A DNA stretch of 64,000 nt from Psococerastis gibbosa. Lineage: Eukaryota > Arthropoda > Insecta > Psocodea > Psocidae. Under the pieces are notes generated by a model. That model saw only the letters and a list, made by a program, of their open reading frames with translations, was not told the origin of the DNA and made no database searches. A program made the translations under genes and the position numbers. Location: NCBI GenBank assembly GCA_963971405.1, contig OZ020486.1, forward strand, positions 13,663,419 to 13,727,418, written 5' to 3'. Positions 1 through 11,600 of this stretch are shown in pieces. The stretch's first letter is position 1. The number at the start of each line of letters is the position of its first letter.

Positions 1-366
1 CAATATATGTGAATTTAAAAGAAATCGTTGGAGCCGCTTTTGAGAAATACTTTTTTAGACGTTTTTCGGAGTTTTTTGAGAATAAAACCCCCCCAAATTG
101 AGTTAGCCCAAAATAAAAAAAATAGTCCCGAGGTGTAATTTTTGTGAACCTACATGCCGAATTTCATCAAAATCGGCTGAGTTGTTTGCCCGGAAATCGA
201 TGAACATACAGACAGACAGAGCGACAGACAGACATTTCGTAAAAACCACTTTTTTGGTTCCTGGGACCTCAAAACGCGTAAATCCGTTGAAATCTCGGAA
301 TCGAAAATTTCGACCATCACAAAGCTTTCCTTATACTTACTACGTATAAATTGGAAAGCAAAAAAT
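1..366 (+). repeat. R870 repeat, copy 1 (cut by window edge)
   Basis: Last ~360 bp of a roughly 870-bp repeat that recurs about eight times here. It contains the conserved block ending in GGAAATCGATGAACA, an (ACAG)n tract, and the 3' end ATAAATTGGAAAGCA, which is the inverse complement of a block near the 5' end of full copies. It encodes no evident protein. The family looks like a non-autonomous transposon but has not been identified. Confidence 0.8.
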
Positions 367-477
367 ACTCCTACTAATTAGTAAATAGTGGAAAAAAGTC
401 CCTTGTTCGCTTGTAGCCTATGAATGTGACTTTCTGACGTATTAGAACTAAGTCTTCTCGAGTCTCAGTCTATACAT

Positions 478-590
478 TGGTATGCAGCAAACCTTTTCTT
501 CTCCATCCACCTCGGTCCTGGGTCGTTTTCTTGGGAACCAAGTAGGTTCAGTATCATGCTTGAGATTCTCTGCGTACGCCTACCTTAATT
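478..590. repeat. Short interspersed fragment, also at 14072-14200
   Basis: About 110 bp matching 14072-14200. Shared blocks include the segment around CCAAGTAGGTTC and the block CTGCGTACGCCT. It may be the decayed 3' end of a non-LTR retrotransposon, but no reading frame survives. Confidence 0.45.
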
Positions 591-602
591 AGTTGACTTT
601 TT

Positions 603-786
603 TTTCTACTACTAAGCCAACCCAGCGGAGTCAGGGATATAAAGCCCTCTCGTACACTCAACTAGGAAGACCCGGGGCCGCCTGTTTTTCATGCCATTCG
701 AAGCATGGCCAGAAAATGTAGAAAGTGTGGGACTCGAACCAACAACCTTTCGGGGGAAAGCCGGGGGCTGTACCGTTTCTCCATAT
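603..786 (-). repeat. tRNA-headed SINE (family A)
   Basis: On the minus strand a pol III B-box-like GGTTCGAGTCCC follows a region resembling the end of a tRNA gene. The body carries the conserved CATTTTCTGGCCATGC block and the tail ends near CTTAGTAGTAG. Other copies lie at 1276-1495, 20820-20930, 44300-44475, 47637-47795 and 60223-60300. Confidence 0.65.
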
Positions 787-1034
787 ATATATATATATAG
801 ACATGTTAAGGAGTCCTCCATGTCGGATCAGGTTCCCCATCCACTTATTGGCTCTTCTCACGGCTATACAGGCATGCTGGTTATTAGCGGCCTTCCTTCG
901 TGTATCCTTTGGAACACCTCTAGGTACAAAGTACATATATAGGCACTCCTATAGCATGATGCAGTGTGATTGAAGTTGGTATCAACATTTGCATGTTCAT
1001 TAATCTGTACATAATAATACAGTATATACCTGTA

Positions 1035-1640
1035 CTTGTTTGTTTGTTTGTTTTTCAACACCTGCTTTTCAGCATTTCTGCTTTCATGCAACCCTGTCAA
1101 CCTGGCGGAGGGAGTGAGTTTTTTTAAAACTTGAAACACCTTATTTAAGGGCAGTCTCCTTCACCTCGGTGAGAAGGGGAGTTGCCTGACAGGGACGACT
1201 TCCTTATAATGGATTCCGAACCGCTTCGGAAACTTCGTAAAGTCACACGATTAATTCAGTGGTGACCAGAACTCGCTTAGTCAGGACATGTAGAGTAGTG
1301 GTACGGAGTCTGACTTTCACCCGAAGGGTTTTTGGTTCGAGTCCTACACTCCCTACATTCTCCGGTCATGCCTCGGAGGGCGTGCAAAGCTGGTGGCCCC
1401 GGTCCTTCCTATTTGAGTGTAAGAGAGGGCTTTATATAGTCCTAACTCCGCTAGGTTGCCTTAGTAATAGAACAAAAATTCCTTATTTTTTTTAGACTGG
1501 CGTAATCTCAGCGCGTTATCAAGCCCCACCACGTTCCCCTGCCCACGCAGTGGACACTACCAAGTTTGCAATTTTTGTTGCAGTTTTCCACAGACTCAGC
1601 TCTGGTGGATTTCAATTTGGTCTAGCCGTTGGCTTACATA
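1035..1640 (+). repeat. Repeat B interrupted by a SINE
   Basis: A ~330-bp interspersed repeat starts near CAGCATTTCTGCTTT and ends near CCGTTGGC. Here it is split: 1035-1275 and 1496-1640 match one continuous copy at 37395-37735, and the intervening 220 bp is a family-A SINE. Further partial copies are at 47225-47450, 50690-50815, 60925-61170 and 61218-61320 (inverted). Confidence 0.6.
1276..1495 (+). repeat. tRNA-headed SINE (family A), most complete copy
   Basis: Contains an A-box-like TAGAGTAGTGGTA and, about 45 bp later, a B box GGTTCGAGTCC, the internal pol III promoter layout of tRNA-derived SINEs. It ends with a T-rich tail after TTAGTAATAGAACAA. It lies inside repeat B, so it inserted after that copy. 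Confidence 0.65.
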
Positions 1641-3220
1641 CTAGACCAATGAACGGAATCATTTTTAGTTGCAACTCTTGCACATTAGACTTGGACCATT
1701 TATTTAGGTCCCAATGCAGGAGATACGCTTTGATGATTGTAGTACAGTACAGTATAGTACACAGTTGAAGCTTAGCATATACCGCTATGGAGCATATAAT
1801 GGCTGTTTTTTTTTAAAACGCAGATAACATAGTCGTCTTCTTGGCTGGGAATATTCTGTTACACTACCGTTACCTTTTGAGTCAAACAAAGTTTTATTGC
1901 TTTCACACAACAGCACTCGTAATTAATTACATCAAACATTTTTGTAATTCATTTAAAAATGAATGAGTTGCTGTACCGTCCGTGGACATGATATCCCGGT
2001 AGTTAAGCTAAGTAAGAAACTGAGATAACGAGATGATGTCGACCAGATCGGATCCAGCCCATTTTTGGGGAAGGGGGTAGTGGCGGGTCAAAATAAATTA
2101 AAATAATTTAATACTGTATTGACTAAATTATAACGTAATACATAGACTTACAACAGACTTACTATACCCCCGCCCCCTTCCCTGTCTTAGTCTTTGATGT
2201 AGACACGTTATTGCAACCTATTCTATTCCTGGCCTTTTATATCATTTCATTTCAGCTGAGCTTTATGGGTTCATTTCTACATGCCATTGGCATTCCCCTG
2301 TATACGGGCATTCACTATCAATGCTGCAAATCACGGTATTATGTAGGTTCACTCATGTTCTGTCGCATAGTCTACATTGTTTTTACCTATGAGCTTGAAT
2401 CAGTTTGAGTTTGTCTATAGTTTTATATATTTCCCCCATATTGACCGTTTGAGGCCAATTATAATTACCTATTTAAATTTCCGTTACTATCCGGCTATAT
2501 TAGTATTTTTAGACTTTATACTGTAACTAAATCTAGATTGTGAAAAATATCGAAAATGCTGCTATAGGTTCTTTATTTTTCAATTCGATTCCAGCAGGTA
2601 CGTTCATTAATGTATTAACTCTGGCTTTCAGATTATACAGTTCATCCAACTATGTAGGTCTGCTAGAAGCTGGGCAAAATCGCATCTTCCATGAGCAAAT
2701 TAAAAAGAAAAGTGTACAAAATTTTCCTACTATAAGTATGGAGACCGTATTTCTGCAAAGATAAAACATTTTAAATTTATTAGTCTATTGAGTATTTAAT
2801 CAGTACCTATACCTACTTTACGTGTATATATGCTATCAGGCGCGTAACCGTAATTGAATTATTGTATTATTATTTTCCAATTGCCGTGAGCGGTATTTCA
2901 GTCGTCAATAATTTAGTTTTCTCAGAAGACTCTGAAATTAAATAAACTACTATTGAAAGACCGATAGTCTCAAATCTCAAATCAAATCAAATTTCCGGGG
3001 GAGAGAGTTCCAATTCCAGTTCCAATTGTATTCTACCAAGTCTTGTTCTGCGTGAGTTTTACTTATAATTACTTAATGTGCTAGCTCCTTAAACTAGACC
3101 ATTTGTGATACAGTATGTCTATGTAACATTTTCTATAAAAAAGAAATGTGTTCAGCCAGTTTTTGGGCTCTTTTGGACCACCAAAAATAGGTTAATTGTA
3201 TTGTAAAAGGCTAAAGCTAG
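1641..3220. other. No gene recognised
   Basis: AT-rich sequence. Short plus-strand frames around 2211-2408 and 2540-2764 lack convincing splice sites or domains. A weak minus-strand candidate for a short terminal exon at 2870-2931 is discussed in the findings. Nothing else is supported. Confidence 0.4.
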
Positions 3221-3221
3221 T

Positions 3222-3230
3222 CTAATATAA

Positions 3231-3261
<31 letters not shown>

Positions 3262-3284
3262 CGTAATAATAATAATAATAATAG
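3222..3284. repeat. (ATA)n microsatellite
   Basis: About 60 bp of ATA/AAT trinucleotide repeat with one interruption. It lies just beyond the 3' end of the minus-strand LINE, so it may be the repeat tail of that retroposon. Confidence 0.8.
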
Positions 3285-5395
3285 TTGTTTGAGCCATCAA
3301 CAGATCAGGTCAACAACGATGACACTTACATGGTAAAGTACACGCAACCAAAAAAAAAATACACAAAGTGGCTCTTAAAAACAAAATAAATAAATGACTA
3401 AAAACTAAAACTACATATAGGTACCTATAAAACAACAGTTCACCCTACGGCACAGGCCTACTTATAATGCCCGAGATAGCTGCCCTGAAGGATGGTAGGC
3501 TTATTGCAAATGGATCAGGATCATTGAGTTTGTTTATAACCCCAATGATTCTACCAAGCGGCGACTTACAAGTAGAGTTGGCAACAAACACAGTTTTGGA
3601 TCGTGTATTCTTGATATTGACTCTGAGGTGAACTCTTTCGAGTATAGTAGGGCTGTCTAGATGACGGTTAATCAGCTTATAAAAGAAAACACAGTCTACA
3701 ACCATCCTCCTACACTCAAGAGAGTTCATCTCAAACTCCAATTGCAACTGAGCTGTGCTAACGGGATGGTCTCTGTAGTGTGGATACGTCCCATGTCGCC
3801 TGAAATACATATACGGTAAGAAACGCTTTTGCACTCGTTCAATTGACAGTAACTGATTCGCTAGGCCGTTATTCCACACCACAGATACATATTCGAGCCT
3901 AGAGCGTACAAACGCATTGTAAAGCTATGTATCGATGGGAGTGTGAAATGGTGAGGCATCTGGATTACAAAGCCAAGAACTCTGTTAGCAGACTTAACAA
4001 TATCTTCCATGTGAGCGTTGAATGAGAGGTCACATCTGAAAGTGATACCTAGGCCCTTTACAGATGAACTCCGTTTGAGAGTGCTCCCGTTGAGTATGTA
4101 GTTATATGCTGCTATGGCACCTGTCCCAAAGCTCACCACCACACACTTGCCGCAATGGATCGTCATTTTATTTAGAAGTGCCCATTCCGTAACTCTGTCA
4201 ATGCAAAGCTGTGGTATATCTGCATCCTCACTATCGGTACGGTAATGACATGGCAGACCTTCAAGTCGTCTGCATATAATAATACAAAGATTGGCAAGAA
4301 TGTAGGCAGATCGTTCATAAAAAAATAAAATAGAAGCGGTCCAAGAATACTTCCTTGGGGGACACCGCTAAAAACATTAAACGAGTCGGAGGAGGCACCT
4401 CTACTTGTATAAGTCACCAACTACACGATAAATAGGATTTTAAGATTAGCACCAGATAAGGTGGTATGTCAAAGTAACTCAAAAGCTTCATTATAAGTAG
4501 AGCATGGTTAACATGATCAAAGGCTGATTTAAAGTCAATGTACACTGTATCTACTTGTTTTCTGTTAGATATTGCATCACCGACATAATTTATAAACGCC
4601 ACCAGGTTAGTAGTAGTAGAGCGACCTTTCAAGAAACCATGTTGTTCAACTGTAATAGCCCCCTTTACCTCTGCCATTAGCCTATCATAAATAATAACCT
4701 CAAAGCATTTCGAGCAGGCATCCAAATTCGATATTGGCCGATAGTTTTCGCCTTTCCCTCTGTCCCCTTTTTTTAAAGATGCGGGACTAACACGTGAGAT
4801 CTTCCATGAATCTGGATAAACGGAATATTTAATACAGAGGATAAACAGGAAACACAGTGGTCTTACAAGCCAAAAGGCACAGCCTTTGAAAATAAAAGAT
4901 GGAATTAAGTCCGGTTCACAAGATTTCGAAGCTTTTAGCTTCTTAAAGTGCACTACGGACTTCAGTCTCTAAAAATGTATGAAAAGTAATGAGGATCAAC
5001 ATTCGGGAGAAGGCCCTCAAGAATATCCTCAAGACTGTTATCCTCGATATGCATGCGGTCAAACATCGCGGCAAACTCAGATGCTATTTCTTTAGGCTCA
5101 GTTATGTGAGTATCATTAAAAGAGAAGAGAGAGGTAGAAATTGACTCAGTGACATCAAACTTATCTTTGGTATCGTTCCACATTTTCTTGGGGTCATTTC
5201 TCATAACCGATTCACACTGCAGGGAAAACCGCCGGTAGGCAATCACAATTTGGGATTTGATTGACTTCCGCAAGGCTTTGTATCTGTCAATAAGAGCAGA
5301 CGGTGCAATAGCAGAGCTGGTTTTGATTTTGTCAAAAATCTTTCTTTTATTTTTCAGGTCAGAGATGATTTTTTTTAGTGTAGTAAGAGTAGTAA
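3285..5395 (-). mobile_element. Decayed non-LTR retrotransposon (Jockey-superfamily-like)
   Basis: A reverse-transcriptase ORF2 broken into at least five frames on the minus strand. In order it has an N-terminal linker (5395-4962), the RT fingers with NYRPISNL and HGFLKGRST (4953-4414), [13 protein letters not shown] and the catalytic LLYADD box (4420-4172), the thumb (4166-3861) and a C-terminal region (3882-3445). Frameshifts and stops make it non-functional. It appears 5'-truncated, with no endonuclease domain seen. It sits between OATP exon 11 and whatever follows. A 3'-end relative lies at 22750-23215. Confidence 0.85.
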
Positions 5396-5490
5396 GTAAG
5401 TAGTGTAGTAATGTCCATTTTCATTTCACGAATACATAATATTTTAACATTGTAATAAATCCATACATGAATCAGTTTTTAGTCGCATAC

Positions 5491-5676
5491 CTGCTCAAGG
5501 CGTTGTTGTCGTAAACGAGACACGAGCCACTATTTCCACACTCATCTATTTCCCATAAAGTACATGCTCTATCAATGATTGCGCCAAATGCGAGAGGGCC
5601 AGGAACCGTGCCAAGCATCCGCACAACCATCCATTGGACTCCAAGAGCAAAGGTTCGTTGATCATGCCGCACATAC
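5491..5676 (-). CDS. OATP exon 11
   Basis: Encodes [20 protein letters not shown], then [16 protein letters not shown] and [16 protein letters not shown], the last extracellular loop of the family. It ends in phase 2 at donor GTATGC. Reading on would give a stop after a few codons, so a further exon with TM12 is expected at lower coordinates or left of the window. Confidence 0.92.
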
Positions 5677-8600
5677 CTAAAAAGTCAAATAATCTCCTAG
5701 AATTACATATATTATTGACTTACTTTCTAGTAAAACATCCTTTTTGGCATAATTTGATTTGATTGCTTACTAATAGTTTATTTTCGAAACGTCTTCCATA
5801 AAACCTGTGTATGGAGTGTTTTATTCTACGGATGTAAAACCTGGACTATAGCAGATAAGGAACTGAAGAAGCGAAACCTTACCCTTATACCAAATCCATT
5901 CAACAAGAAAATAAATGGTTCATGCTCATTTCATCTTCCCCTCACAATTTGAGTAGGTACAGTACATACACTCTTACCTGAGATTACTCAAGTCAGTGCC
6001 GGGTTTGGCTATGGGGCACTGTGGGCCCGGGCCCCAGGGCCCCCACAAAAATGGGGCCCCCACAAAACGAAAAAATACAAATAAAAAATTGAAAAAATTA
6101 AAAAAAATCAAAACAGATAACTTTTTAAATTTTCGCGGGAAATTCGAACGCATCGTGGCATTAATGACTCATTTTTGATAAAAATTTAACAAAAAATGAA
6201 GTATGTCCACTCCTGCTCTGAAACCACGATTGTTTTGCTTCATTAAATACAAATTGAAAATTTGAAATCAAATTTCTAAATTGAAACTACTTTTATCAGC
6301 ACTTTCTGGTTGGTATATTGTTAAGGTAAGTAGCATAAGTTAATTCTTATATTAGAGGCGGAAGTACCTAATAGTTGTTCTTTATAAGATAAGGTCCTTA
6401 TTTTTCGTATTCTGCGCCCATTTACCACAATTCACAGAACGCATCAAAACTTTGTAAGCCTATTAATTTTAATACGAAATGTGCCCAGCCACGTGGTCGC
6501 CACAAAATCGAGCACGTTATAAATATAAAATTCATTGGTCTAAAATGTTATATGTCATAAAATGTTATATTATAAGACGCATGATTCGGAATTTTGAGAT
6601 GTTTTATACAAAAGGGGATAAAAAATAAAATGTATTCGATTTTGTGGTGACCACGTGGCTGCACATTTCATCTTAAGTAGGGCAATAGGAACAAGTGGAC
6701 TAGATAATTAGGCTCTGGCTAGTGAGTTCTGAAAAAACTAATTTATTACAATTTTTATTTTTGATTCCGTAGTGAAATAATGGATCGTCACAAGGGAAAA
6801 CGCGAATATGCAAGCGGCAGTGAAAAGCGGAAAATCGCAGCAGATAAAGAAAACAAAATTCAAGATGTTTTATCTAAAACGCGCCGTATAACGGATTTTG
6901 TAACAAAAATAGAGACGGGTCCATCTACTCCTAGTTCTACTTCTAATTTTGTTGAAATGATGAGTGGTGATTCTGATTTTCCTGCATCTTCTCAAGTTAT
7001 TGCTAGCCCTACCCAAGAGGTAAGAGTTTGACTTTAATTACTTAATTAAGGTGACCGCAATCAAAAATTACCGACCCCACTCACCCCAGTAATTCTTATG
7101 GAATTAAAAATGGGGGACTCCTGTTAATTTACTGTATGAATTAAACCTACCTAAACTTGAGTCGGCCATGCCGAAAGGATTGTTTACAAAATTAATTACA
7201 ACTGTAATTGTTTTACTTGTAGGCAGTAATTGATAACAATGACGAATCCGAAAATACTGCTGATGATGGATTTTGCAAAGAAAATGACGTGGGATTGTGG
7301 CCAGCAGTTCTTAGTCAACAACACATCGACTATTGGATCAAGAAAGGAAATTTGGAAACTCAGCATTGTAATGAAGATATTTTGAAAGAAAAAAGCTTGG
7401 GACAAGTAGATGCAGTGAAAAGAAGAAAATGCCATGCAAGTTTATTCCTTCGTCAAACTCAGGCAGGCAAGTCTATAAGCCGCTCTTGGTTATGTTTTTC
7501 ACCTAGTACGGGGAAGCTATACTGCTTTTATTGTAAATTGCTCTGCAAATCAGCAAATCAGTTTTCAACTGAAGGGTTTGCTGACTGGAAGCATGCGTCT
7601 GAGCGTTTGAAAAGACATGAAACTACCGTAACGCATTTGCAAATAGTTTGCCAATTTAAGCATCTCTCAAACGAGGCAATGCGTATTGATCGTGAGTTGG
7701 CCACACAAGTGAAGGAGAGCATTGCTTATTGGCGAAACGTTCTAAACAGATTGATTTCCGTCATAATATTTCTTTCTGGACGAGGACTTGCCTTTCGAGG
7801 GGACAACGAAATTTTGGGATCAACCAAAAATGGCAATTATTTGGGAGTCCTTGAGCTAATTGCACAATATGATCCGTTTTTAGTAGGCCACTTAGAGAAG
7901 CATGGAAATCGTGGCAGTGGTAGTGGCGGCGTTAACTACCTATCTGCCCACATTTGCGAAGAATTAATTGCGCTGATGTCCACCAAAGTTAGCGATGAAA
8001 TAATTAAACGCTTAAAAGCCTGCAAATATTATTCGGTTTCGGTAGATTCAACAACTGACGAAGGCCATATAGATCAAATGACTGTGATTGTCAGGTATCT
8101 AGAAGAAAGCACACCAAAGGAAAGATTTCTTAGTTTTATGCCAAACCAAGGCCATAAAGCTAAAGAATTATTTGATGGCCTCAACAAAGTTTTAAAAAAG
8201 TTCGGCCTGGATTTGAAAGATATTCGTGGGCAGTCGTATGACAATGCTTCCGCTATGAGTGGAGAATATAGTGGTCTACGCACTTTGGTGCTAAATGAGA
8301 ATCCTTTGGCTTTATGGGTTCCATGTTTCAATCATTCCCTCAACTTAGTGGGCACAAAAGCGATGGACTCCTGCTCCCAATCGAAATTATTTTTTAGCTT
8401 TCTTGAGCAAATTTATGTATTTTTTACAAGTTCCACAGCTCGGTTCAACGTCCTTTCAAATGTTCTAAAAAGTGCTGCGAAGAAGTATGGCCACAACATA
8501 CCAGTGCCCAAAAGAATCAGTTTAACCCGGTGGTCCTCAAGAGCGGAAGCTACTAATAGCCTAGTTTTGGGCTATAACGAAATACGAGAAGTCCTTAAAG

Positions 8601-11600
8601 ATCTCTCCGAAGAAGATGTCCAAGCAAGTGGACTCTATTTGCAAATTACCACGTTGGAGATAGCAATTTACGCTGTTCTTTGGAACGATATACTGGCAAG
8701 GGTGAATGCAGTAAACATCAATCTCCAGAATCCAAGAATCGACATTAATACTTCGATCAGTGTGATGGAGTCCCTTAAGATCTTCATTGGGGAATTTAGG
8801 GATTCTTTCCAAGAATATGAGAAAAAGGGTGTTGAATTGTGTGGGCACAATTCTTATAAATCGGAAACTTTGCGGAAGCGGATCCGAAATGTGAGGCTAA
8901 ATCCTTTGGATTATGGGAAAACTGAGGAAGCTGAATTCAGTCATAGCGAGAAATTCCGAATCGAAAGTTTCATTCCCATAATTGACCAGTTTATGCAATC
9001 ATTGGATCGGAGAATTTCAGCATATGAAGACATAAATAGGAAATTTGGATTTTTACAATATTTAGAAAAAATAAGCCCTGATGATTTGAAAACTAGGGCA
9101 GAGAACCTGGTGAGTTGTTACACAGGTGACTTGGACGGTAACTTGTACTTCGAGCTAGTACAGTTTCGTGAGTTTGTGAAATTATTTGTGATAGATGATG
9201 CACAAAAAAACAATATAATCGAAGAAAAACGTATCAGTTTTGAACGGTTCATGTACAATTTGATTTTAGAAAGAGGAGTAGCTGATAGCTTTCCCAATGT
9301 AGAAGTACTTTTGAAGATGTACTTAGTTATAATGAGTGGCAACATAAGCAGCGAGCGATCTTTTTCCGTACTAAAACACATAAAAAATCCTCGTCGCACC
9401 AGTTCTTCTGAAGCTCGGCTTAGCCATCTTTCAATGCTGAATATAAATCACGACATAGTGGCAGCGTTAAATTATGACGATATAATTGACAGTTTTGCTG
9501 TAATAAAGAGTCGAAGAGTGCATCTTTAAATAAATTAAAATTTTGTGTTTATAATTAGGTACCTATTAATTTATTCCTTTTAAAAATACACCGCAGTGTC
9601 TACAGCTTTAGTTGAGTAGCCCTTAGGCTTGTATTGTACTATTGACTTGACTTTATATTACTAAGAATCGCTTTTCTTTTTTATAATGATTTTGCAACCT
9701 GTGTCACCATTTTATAATTTATTGTGGGATATTCGTCTAAGGGGATTAGAAATTTCTCCCCGAGAAAGGGCCCCCACATAATTCGGGCCCACGGGCCCCC
9801 ACAAGCCCAAACCCGGCACTGACTCAAGTCAAGACTTACAATATCCAGAGACACTAAGTTAAGGGTTATCAGACCTATTGGAGCCTGGAACCTTACTGTC
9901 AATGACGCAAACAAACTGTGAGTATTGGAAAGAATGTTAATAAGGCGGACCTATATGGACCACTATATGCAAAGACGAAGAGGGGCGTATAAGAAACAAC
10001 GCGAAATAGACGTAATACTCAACGGAGAAGATATATCGCAGTCTGTTTAAAAATTATAAAGTCCGTAGATGATGGTGGAGCGTTGTACAAATCCAAGATG
10101 ACTGGAGGAGTGTTGTCTAGCAGGCCAAAGCTCATCATGGGCTGAAGAGCAAGAAGTAGAAGAAGAAATATACCTTACTATTAGGCGCGGTTTCCATCGA
10201 CCGGCTAGGGCTAAATACAAATACGGTGACGTGGTAACAGACATTCAAGACTTAGGCGGGGTTTCCACCGACCTCGCATTGCAGAATGCAAATGACATTG
10301 ACGGAAATGTTTGTTTTTCTTATTTATAGCATCTATATAAAATGTTTGTACTTAACATATCCCATGACGCCATTTTTTAATTTTAGTTTATTTGTTTGTG
10401 ATTTTACTGTATGATCATTGATCAGTTTTAACTATGGCATAGAGTGAAACAAACATTTCCGTCAATGCCACTTGCATTCTGCAATGCGAGGTCGGTGGAA
10501 ACCCCGCCTTAGTCTTGAATGTCTGCTACCACGTCACCGTATTTTTATTTAGCCCTAGCCGGTCGGTGGAAACCCCGCCTTACGAGTATATAATACTCTT
10601 ATTATTGCACCTACCTAATCAATATGGCTCGCTCTACGTTACTTTGTGTAAGAGTGATCCCATTTTGTACAGAAAATGGTAGATATCAGCATCTCAACTT
10701 GTTTATACCTACAGTATACAGTATACCGTATGTATACGGTACATTTCTTATGGGCACATAGTGACCACTGCCTATTATCTTTTGAAATGTTTTTATTATT
10801 ATTTGATACCTGAGTGTTGCTGATAAGGCAGGGATAGCTGATATAAATGTGCACAAGCTCAGAAAGAAGGAAACCGTTATGAACAACCACAGTTTGCCAC
10901 ACTTTGATTCGCATATAATGTTTTCGGCGTCATAAGGCGTTGAACTATGTCTCTGAATATCCTCTGTATACCGCTTAATACAGGAACAATTCGAAAATGT
11001 CTGGAAAGAATTTTTTTTTAGTTCCACAATGTCAGAGTAGGTAGGCTAAAGCTTAAATTTTAATCACATATAACTCAGTTCTATACTTTATAGCTCAGCT
11101 GAGAGTTTGCTAATTCGCAGAATAATATTCAAAAATTCGTCATAAAACTTCTGTATTTTAAAACTTGTACGATGTGGTGGCAGTGACACATCAACTCTTT
11201 TTCTTCCCGCTTAGGTTGACAGATCACGTTTTGAACTGTTATTTAAGCTGTTGGCATCACAGTAAAGTTTCTCAGCTTTGCTTAAGAGAATATATTATGC
11301 TACGTAAAAAATTGGCACCCCAAAATTAAACACTTTTCATTTTTTATTTCATTAACTCTGCAAGTTATTAAAACTTTGGCTCATTTAAGTTGTAGAAGAC
11401 TACTTCGTGCATCATATATAATCGGGTATTTTTACTTTTCGGTTTTGCAGTTTTTCCAAAAATCTCAGATTACGCTTAATTTTAGTTCCCTCTGGTTTTC
11501 ATGAAGGAACCAATAAGTACCAAAAATTTAATATTTCCTATTATATGATGCATGGAATAGTCTCCTACAACTCACATGAGCCAAATCTTTATAACTTGCT

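Noticed and set aside
1276-1495. Candidate tRNA gene
   Set aside because: Pol III boxes are present but there is no cloverleaf, and the same unit is dispersed with a common body and tail, as in a SINE.
2211-2408. Plus-strand frame with FLHAIGIPLYTG, faintly like an OATP motif
   Set aside because: It is on the strand opposite to the OATP gene, lacks matching neighbours, and the motif is one residue short; chance similarity is more likely.
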